From contig CAJTTZ010000004.1 of the NCBI GenBank assembly GCA_910579505.1, positions 62,001 through 126,000 on the forward strand: a stretch of DNA of 64,000 nt, in the 5' to 3' direction. This DNA comes from an uncultured Lachnospiraceae bacterium (lineage in GTDB: Bacteria; Bacillota; Clostridia; Lachnospirales; Lachnospiraceae). The notes beneath the pieces were generated by a model, which made no database searches, was not told where the DNA came from, and saw nothing but the letters and a program-made list of their open reading frames with translations. The position numbers and the translations under genes were made by a program. Shown one piece after another: positions 60,430-64,000 of this stretch (within the stretch, counting starts at the first letter, position 1; each line of letters opens with the position of its first letter).

Positions 60430-60458
60430 ATCCCAAAATATTGAAATGTCTATCCACG
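60430..60458 (-). promoter_or_regulatory. promoter of the DUF1653 gene
   Basis: On the minus strand TAGACA, a 17-nt spacer and TATACT, just upstream of the DUF1653 start. Confidence 0.5.
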
Positions 60459-60486
60459 TCGTAGGCCTGACGGTCTACGACAAAGA

Positions 60487-60540
60487 ATTTCTCCGCAATT
60501 CTTTCCCAAATGGTTTTTGCTGTGGCATTTTTTTCTCCAT
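60487..60540 (-). other. possible SOS-controlled micro-ORF
   Basis: Downstream of the LexA-box promoter, ATG with GGAG 6 nt before it opens a 17-codon frame (MPQQKPFGKELRRNSLS). In another frame a longer open stretch (WERIAEKFFVVDRQAYDVD and on to a stop before the DUF1653 promoter) has better protein character but no start codon. Real product undecided; it may be a small RNA. Confidence 0.35.
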
Positions 60541-60554
60541 GCCGTGTGTTTCTA

Positions 60555-60603
60555 GAACATTTGTTCTTTCTTTGATTTTAGAACAAATGTTCTAATCTGT
60601 CAA
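60555..60603 (-). promoter_or_regulatory. promoter with two LexA (SOS) boxes
   Basis: On the minus strand TTGACA (60603-60598), a 17-nt spacer and TAAAAT (60580-60575). The spacer contains a LexA box GAAC-AAAT-GTTC (60581-60592, plus-strand reading) and a second box GAAC-ATTT-GTTC covers the start region (60555-60566). Both match the Firmicute SOS operator GAACN4GTTC. Confidence 0.75.
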
Positions 60604-60632
60604 TATAACGGACATGACATTTTTAAGTTCGC

Positions 60633-60992
60633 TCAGGAATAAACAATCCTAAGCTCCGACACCGCATTGTAAAACTCCTCACAGTACAGCGCCTCAGTCA
60701 ATTTCTCCTTCTCATCCTCGCCAAGGCTTCCAATTCCCCTGTGATGAATTTCTACCCGGTAACTTCTCTCGCCGCCGTTCTCTCTTGTCCAGGTGATCGT
60801 CAGTCCGCTGTTTTGATATCCTCGCTCCTCCAGAATCCCTCTCGCCCGCTCCGTGAAGGCATCCTCGAGCAGCGCATATCTCTCATTTTCCTGTGTGTAG
60901 TCCTTCCGTTCCTTGCTCATCACCGTTCCGCTCACACAGAAAGCGGCAGCCAGAACCAGTAACGCCGTAATCAGGCTTAAACCCCTGTTCAT
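60633..60992 (-). CDS. small membrane-anchored or secreted protein, unknown
   Basis: 119 residues. An N-terminal hydrophobic helix (SLITALLVLAAAFCVSGTVM) looks like a signal anchor, followed by a soluble helical and beta part (LLEDAFTERARGILEERGYQNSGLTITW). No family recognised. GGGGGGT lies upstream of the ATG. Confidence 0.7.
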   Translation of the reverse strand: MNRGLSLITALLVLAAAFCVSGTVMSKERKDYTQENERYALLEDAFTERARGILEERGYQNSGLTITWTRENGGERSYRVEIHHRGIGSLGEDEKEKLTEALYCEEFYNAVSELRIVYS

Positions 60993-61051
60993 CTGTCACC
61001 CCCCCTTGTTGGAACCACTATAGCATTTTGCAAGTCCCTTAAACGGGACAT

Positions 61052-61100
61052 AAAAAAAGAAACAGCAAAATCTGTTCTGGCAGATTTCCTGTCTCTTTTC
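61052..61100 (-). terminator. terminator downstream of the 97-residue gene
   Basis: AAATCTG and CAGATTT form the inner stem, with GAAACAG/CTGTCTC outside it; on the minus strand TTTCTTTTTTT follows. The plus strand also ends in CTTTTC. Confidence 0.7.
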
Positions 61101-61127
61101 ACCTTCTATTTAGTTTACATAATACTC

Positions 61128-61421
61128 CTATTCCTCAACCGGCTTATACCTGTCAAAAATCTTGTCACCGTTGCATACATGTCTTGAGCCGTCGCTCTCG
61201 GTAATGATATAATCACCCTCGGCAATAAATGTCTTCCCTCTCTTATGCAGAATATAGGGGCATACAATCGCGCCGTTTTCCTTCTTGATCTGGACAAGGG
61301 AATCCGTGACGAACCAGCCTCTGGTCACCACATCCGTCCACAGTTCAACGCCGTCCTCCATACCCTTGCCGGCCTCATACTTCTCCACATTCACCTCAAA
61401 AGCCGCACGCATACATTTCAT
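61128..61421 (-). CDS. hypothetical protein, 97 residues
   Basis: Not confidently assigned. It is a soluble beta-rich protein with the stretch AEGDYIITESDGSRHVCNGDKIFDRYKPVEE, which resembles PGDYG-type proteins that end in the same way. AGGAGG lies 8 nt before the ATG. It sits alone between thrH and the terminator. Confidence 0.65.
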   Translation of the reverse strand: MKCMRAAFEVNVEKYEAGKGMEDGVELWTDVVTRGWFVTDSLVQIKKENGAIVCPYILHKRGKTFIAEGDYIITESDGSRHVCNGDKIFDRYKPVEE

Positions 61422-61462
61422 AAAAAATTCCTCCTTTCACCTGTCTTTCATACCGCCGCCTA

Positions 61463-62074
61463 TTACCGCCCTATCGCTTCCCTGAGGGCGTCAAACAGCT
61501 CCTCATACGTTTCATATGCGGGTATCTGCGGATAATCCTTCTTGATCTGCTCCGTACTCTTAAACAAAAATCCGGCTTTTCCCGCCTGAATCATGGCCAG
61601 GTCGTTATGGCTGTCCCCGGCAGCAATCGTCTCATAGCCGATAGACTGCAACGCCTTCACCGTGGTGAGCTTGGACTCCTTGACGCGCATCTTATACCCT
61701 GTGATCTCTCCATCCGGCGCAACCTCAAGGGAATTGCAGAAAATCGTCGGCAGGCCTAGCTTTTCCATCAGCGGTCCCGCAAACTGGGTAAAGGTATCGC
61801 TGATGATAATAACCTGCGTCATGCGCCTTAGCTTATCCAGAAACTCCTTCGCGCCCGGAAGCGGATCTATCTTCGAGATCGTCTCCTGAATCTCCTTAAG
61901 CCCCAGTCCGTGCTCACGCAAAATGCCGAGCCTCCAGTTCATCAGTTTGTCATAGTCAGGCTCGTCCCTCGTCGTCCTCGTAAGCTCAGGAATACCGCTC
62001 TCCTTCGCAAAAGCAATCCAAATCTCCGGCACCAGCACGCCCTCGAGATCCAGACAAACAATATGCATACTCAT
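61463..62074 (-). CDS. thrH: phosphoserine phosphatase/homoserine phosphotransferase (ThrH-like)
   Basis: 203 residues of the HAD superfamily. IVCLDLEGVLVPEIW carries the nucleophile Asp (DLEG), IIISDTFTQF the Thr/Ser, and AAGDSHNDLAMI the metal acids. ThrH can move a phosphate from phosphoserine to homoserine, so it links serine and threonine synthesis; hom, lysC and glyA lie 8 kb away. GGAGG lies 6 nt before the ATG at 62074; the frame opens at 62131. Confidence 0.85.
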   Translation of the reverse strand: MSMHIVCLDLEGVLVPEIWIAFAKESGIPELTRTTRDEPDYDKLMNWRLGILREHGLGLKEIQETISKIDPLPGAKEFLDKLRRMTQVIIISDTFTQFAGPLMEKLGLPTIFCNSLEVAPDGEITGYKMRVKESKLTTVKALQSIGYETIAAGDSHNDLAMIQAGKAGFLFKSTEQIKKDYPQIPAYETYEELFDALREAIGR

Positions 62075-62173
62075 GTAATGCCTCCAATTATCCCATGTAA
62101 GTAAATGACGATAAACGCTCATTCCACCCACTATTGTACTGTAAATATACCCTTTTGCGCAACCGGAAGTTTT

Positions 62174-63193
62174 TCACCCGTCGGCAGACTTCTGTCTGAC
62201 TGCGGATTTTGCCGGCTGCATGCTGCTTTTTACGATCAGGAGCTCCACGCTCATCACGTCGTTCATCCTTCCCGTCTTGACTGCCTCCTCCGTCTCCACA
62301 CAGTCCGCCAGCGCCCGCTTTAACTCCGCCTCCTTAAATTTCGCCGCCTGGCTGACATATTTTCCGGCGATAAACCCTTTAAGCCCTACTTTCTCACCGA
62401 TGGAGCGCGTATCATAACCTTTGTTCTTTAATTCCTTCACCTGCAAAAGCAGATTAAACTGTCTGGCGATCAGAAACAGAATCCGCATGGGCGGCTCTTT
62501 TAAAGTCAGCAGATCATAGTACAGTTCCATCGCTTTTTTCTGCTTTTTGTCCGCAACAGCCTCCACCATGTCAAAGATACGGCTGCCGATCTGCCGGACA
62601 CAGACCGCCTCGATATCCTGCGCCGTGACCACATCCCGCTCCAGGGCGTAACAGACCAGTTTCTCCACCTCGCCGCGGATGTTTTCCATATCCGTACCCG
62701 TCTTTTCCAAGAAAAAATCCAGATCCCGCTGGGTGATCCGCTTGCCGTCCTTCATGAGAAGTTCCGCAACCCAGCGTTTCAGCACACCATCGTCGGGCGT
62801 TTTGCACTCGATCACCCGTCCCTTTGCCGTAACCGCCTTGTAGAGTTTACTCCTCTTGTCAACCTCCGCCTCCACGAACAGGAAATAGGCGCTGGGCGCA
62901 GGGTCCGCCAGATACGCCGCCAGGTCTTCTCCGCCTTTCTTGAAAAAGCCGCTGTTTTCTATGACAAGCACCCTTCTCTCGGCAAGAAAAGGCATGGTCT
63001 GCGCCAGATCAATCACCTCTCCCGGCACGATGCCTTTTCCCTCGAAACAGTTCAGGTTCATCAGGTCACCGTCACCCATAAGGGCCTTTTTGACCCTGTC
63101 CCTGTACTGCCTGCGCAGATACGCCTCATCCCCGCACAGAAGATATGCCTGTTTTAATGTTCCTTCCCGGATTTCTTCGTTTAACTTTTTCAT
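62174..63193 (-). CDS. holA: DNA polymerase III delta subunit
   Basis: Part of the clamp loader. 339 residues: AYLLCGDEAYLRRQYRD, FLAERRVLVIENS, a long helical middle and a C-terminal domain with YDTRSIGEKVGLKGFIAGKY. It follows comEC, the usual Firmicute order. The frame is open to 63259, but 63193 gives the usual N-terminus MKKLNEEI. No good ribosome site is visible before it. The delta subunit opens the sliding clamp during replication. Confidence 0.9.
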   Translation of the reverse strand: MKKLNEEIREGTLKQAYLLCGDEAYLRRQYRDRVKKALMGDGDLMNLNCFEGKGIVPGEVIDLAQTMPFLAERRVLVIENSGFFKKGGEDLAAYLADPAPSAYFLFVEAEVDKRSKLYKAVTAKGRVIECKTPDDGVLKRWVAELLMKDGKRITQRDLDFFLEKTGTDMENIRGEVEKLVCYALERDVVTAQDIEAVCVRQIGSRIFDMVEAVADKKQKKAMELYYDLLTLKEPPMRILFLIARQFNLLLQVKELKNKGYDTRSIGEKVGLKGFIAGKYVSQAAKFKEAELKRALADCVETEEAVKTGRMNDVMSVELLIVKSSMQPAKSAVRQKSADG

Positions 63194-63230
63194 ACTATGA
63201 TTATATGTAATGTGAGATAGCCGGTCAAGG

Positions 63231-64000
63231 TTATTGTTTGGACAAATACTCCTCCACATACACGCCCCCGTTCTTCACCCGGACTGTCACCGCCCCGCCC
63301 ACAGGCGTCTGGTAAATCCGGCATTCCCGGTCTGCAAGCCGCGCAAGCGTCTCTTTATGGGGATGCCCGTAAGAATTATCCCGCCCTGCGGAGATAAACG
63401 CAATCCGCGGACTGGCCACTTCCAAAAAGGATGCCTCCGTGGAGTTTTTCGAGCCGTGGTGCGCGACCTTGAGCAGCGTAATCTGCCCGGAAAGCCGGCC
63501 TGTCCTGCGCATGTCCGACAGCCTCTCTGTCACAAGGCGCTCGCCCTCCCCTTCCAGGTCCCCTGTAAAGAGGGCGGAGAAGTTTTCGTAATTCAGATAG
63601 AGTACGGTGGAACCCGCATTGGCGTCTGAGTTTACATAACTTTTAGCCGGGTGTATACAGGTTAACATAAGTTTCCCATTCTGCAAATGTTCTCCCTCGT
63701 GAAGCAGCCGCACGGGAATGCCGCAGCCCTGCGCCAGCGCCGCAAGTCCCAGATAATTTTCGTCCCTGCACTCCTTTGCCAGATCGGGCAGATACAGGCA
63801 GCCGATCTCTATTCCCGTCCCCTCACAGTCCGCCATCAGCCCCTTAATCCCGCTTATGTGGTCCGCGTCCGAATGGGTGACAAACGCCGCATTAAGACGT
63901 CTCACGCCCCGGTATTTCAAAAATGGGATGATCTGATACGTCTCCACTTCCTTTCGGTCCAAGCTGCCGCCGTCGATCAGGTAGTGCCCTCCCTGCCCGT
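63231..64000 (-). CDS. comEC: ComEC/Rec2 DNA-uptake protein, C-terminal nuclease-like domain (5' end outside the window)
   Basis: The last 256 codons: the metallo-beta-lactamase-fold domain that follows the ComEC membrane channel. It begins GQGGHYLIDGGS, then THSDADHISGIKG is the zinc motif, FTGDLEGEGE and AHHGSKNSTEASFL the later ones. ComEC forms the inner-membrane pore for single-stranded DNA in natural transformation. It is followed by holA. Confidence 0.9.
   Translation of the reverse strand, partial: GQGGHYLIDGGSLDRKEVETYQIIPFLKYRGVRRLNAAFVTHSDADHISGIKGLMADCEGTGIEIGCLYLPDLAKECRDENYLGLAALAQGCGIPVRLLHEGEHLQNGKLMLTCIHPAKSYVNSDANAGSTVLYLNYENFSALFTGDLEGEGERLVTERLSDMRRTGRLSGQITLLKVAHHGSKNSTEASFLEVASPRIAFISAGRDNSYGHPHKETLARLADRECRIYQTPVGGAVTVRVKNGGVYVEEYLSKQ

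Noticed and set aside
1..64000. CRISPR arrays, rRNA genes, known riboswitches
   Set aside because: No regularly spaced identical repeats, no rRNA sequence and no riboswitch core that I could recognise on either strand.

Overview
The window reads as one chromosomal stretch of a Gram-positive anaerobe of the Clostridia, most likely a Lachnospiraceae. The evidence is indirect but consistent: strong AGGAGG-type ribosome binding sites and TTGACA/TATAAT promoters; LexA boxes of the Firmicute GAAC-N4-GTTC type; the gene pairs thyA-folA, hom-lysC and comEC-holA; a YtaF-type sporulation membrane protein; and a chemoreceptor-like protein with a hydrogenase domain. Almost every gene lies on the minus strand. 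No database search was possible, so family names rest on motifs and sequence memory.

Layout. 1-11 kb is housekeeping: a PHP-domain phosphoesterase (partial), ilvE, a soluble hybrid histidine kinase, folA, thyA, a beta-CASP RNA nuclease, ytaF, a calcium-type P-type ATPase and greA. 11.4-13 kb is a scar next to tRNA-Gly(GCC): a decayed tyrosine integrase, a DUF4258/YgiT-type toxin-antitoxin pair and a truncated membrane gene. 13.0-44.0 kb is one uninterrupted minus-strand glycan gene cluster of about 27 genes. It holds glycosyltransferases of several folds, nucleotidyltransferases, a TagF-like polymerase, a DegT aminotransferase, an Rmd-like reductase, methyltransferases, two radical SAM enzymes, a fucosyltransferase and three TIM-barrel sugar isomerases. 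It has no flippase, Wzy-type polymerase or ABC exporter. A small nucleotide-binding module recurs in about eleven of its proteins. 44.0-45.6 kb is a 1.5-kb segment bounded by exact 25-bp inverted repeats. 45.6-64 kb is mostly housekeeping again: a membrane-anchored NagZ-like glycosidase, a LUD protein, a hydrogenase-chemoreceptor chimera, lysC, hom, glyA, a PAP2 phosphatase, an SfsA-MutY fusion, a cytosolic 5'-nucleotidase, an SOS-type promoter, thrH, holA and the 3' part of comEC.

How the parts may work together. The glycan cluster starts with a CsrA-like gene. Just upstream lies the 1.5-kb inverted-repeat segment, which carries its own tyrosine recombinase and a perfect consensus promoter (TTGACA-17-TATAAT). 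In this sequence that promoter points away from the cluster. Inversion would aim it at the csrA-like gene and the 31-kb cluster behind it. The arrangement resembles the Salmonella Hin switch, but with a tyrosine recombinase. About 3 kb further upstream, a strong promoter and a strong terminator delimit a roughly 380-nt RNA with no convincing protein, carrying 14 GGA motifs within about 235 nt. That is the signature of CsrB-type CsrA-titrating RNAs. Together these suggest a phase-variable, possibly CsrA/sRNA-tuned glycosylation locus; the lack of an export system would fit a cytoplasmic acceptor such as flagellin. The inverted repeats, promoters and GGA motifs are read directly from the sequence; the switching, the RNA's role and the acceptor are inferences.
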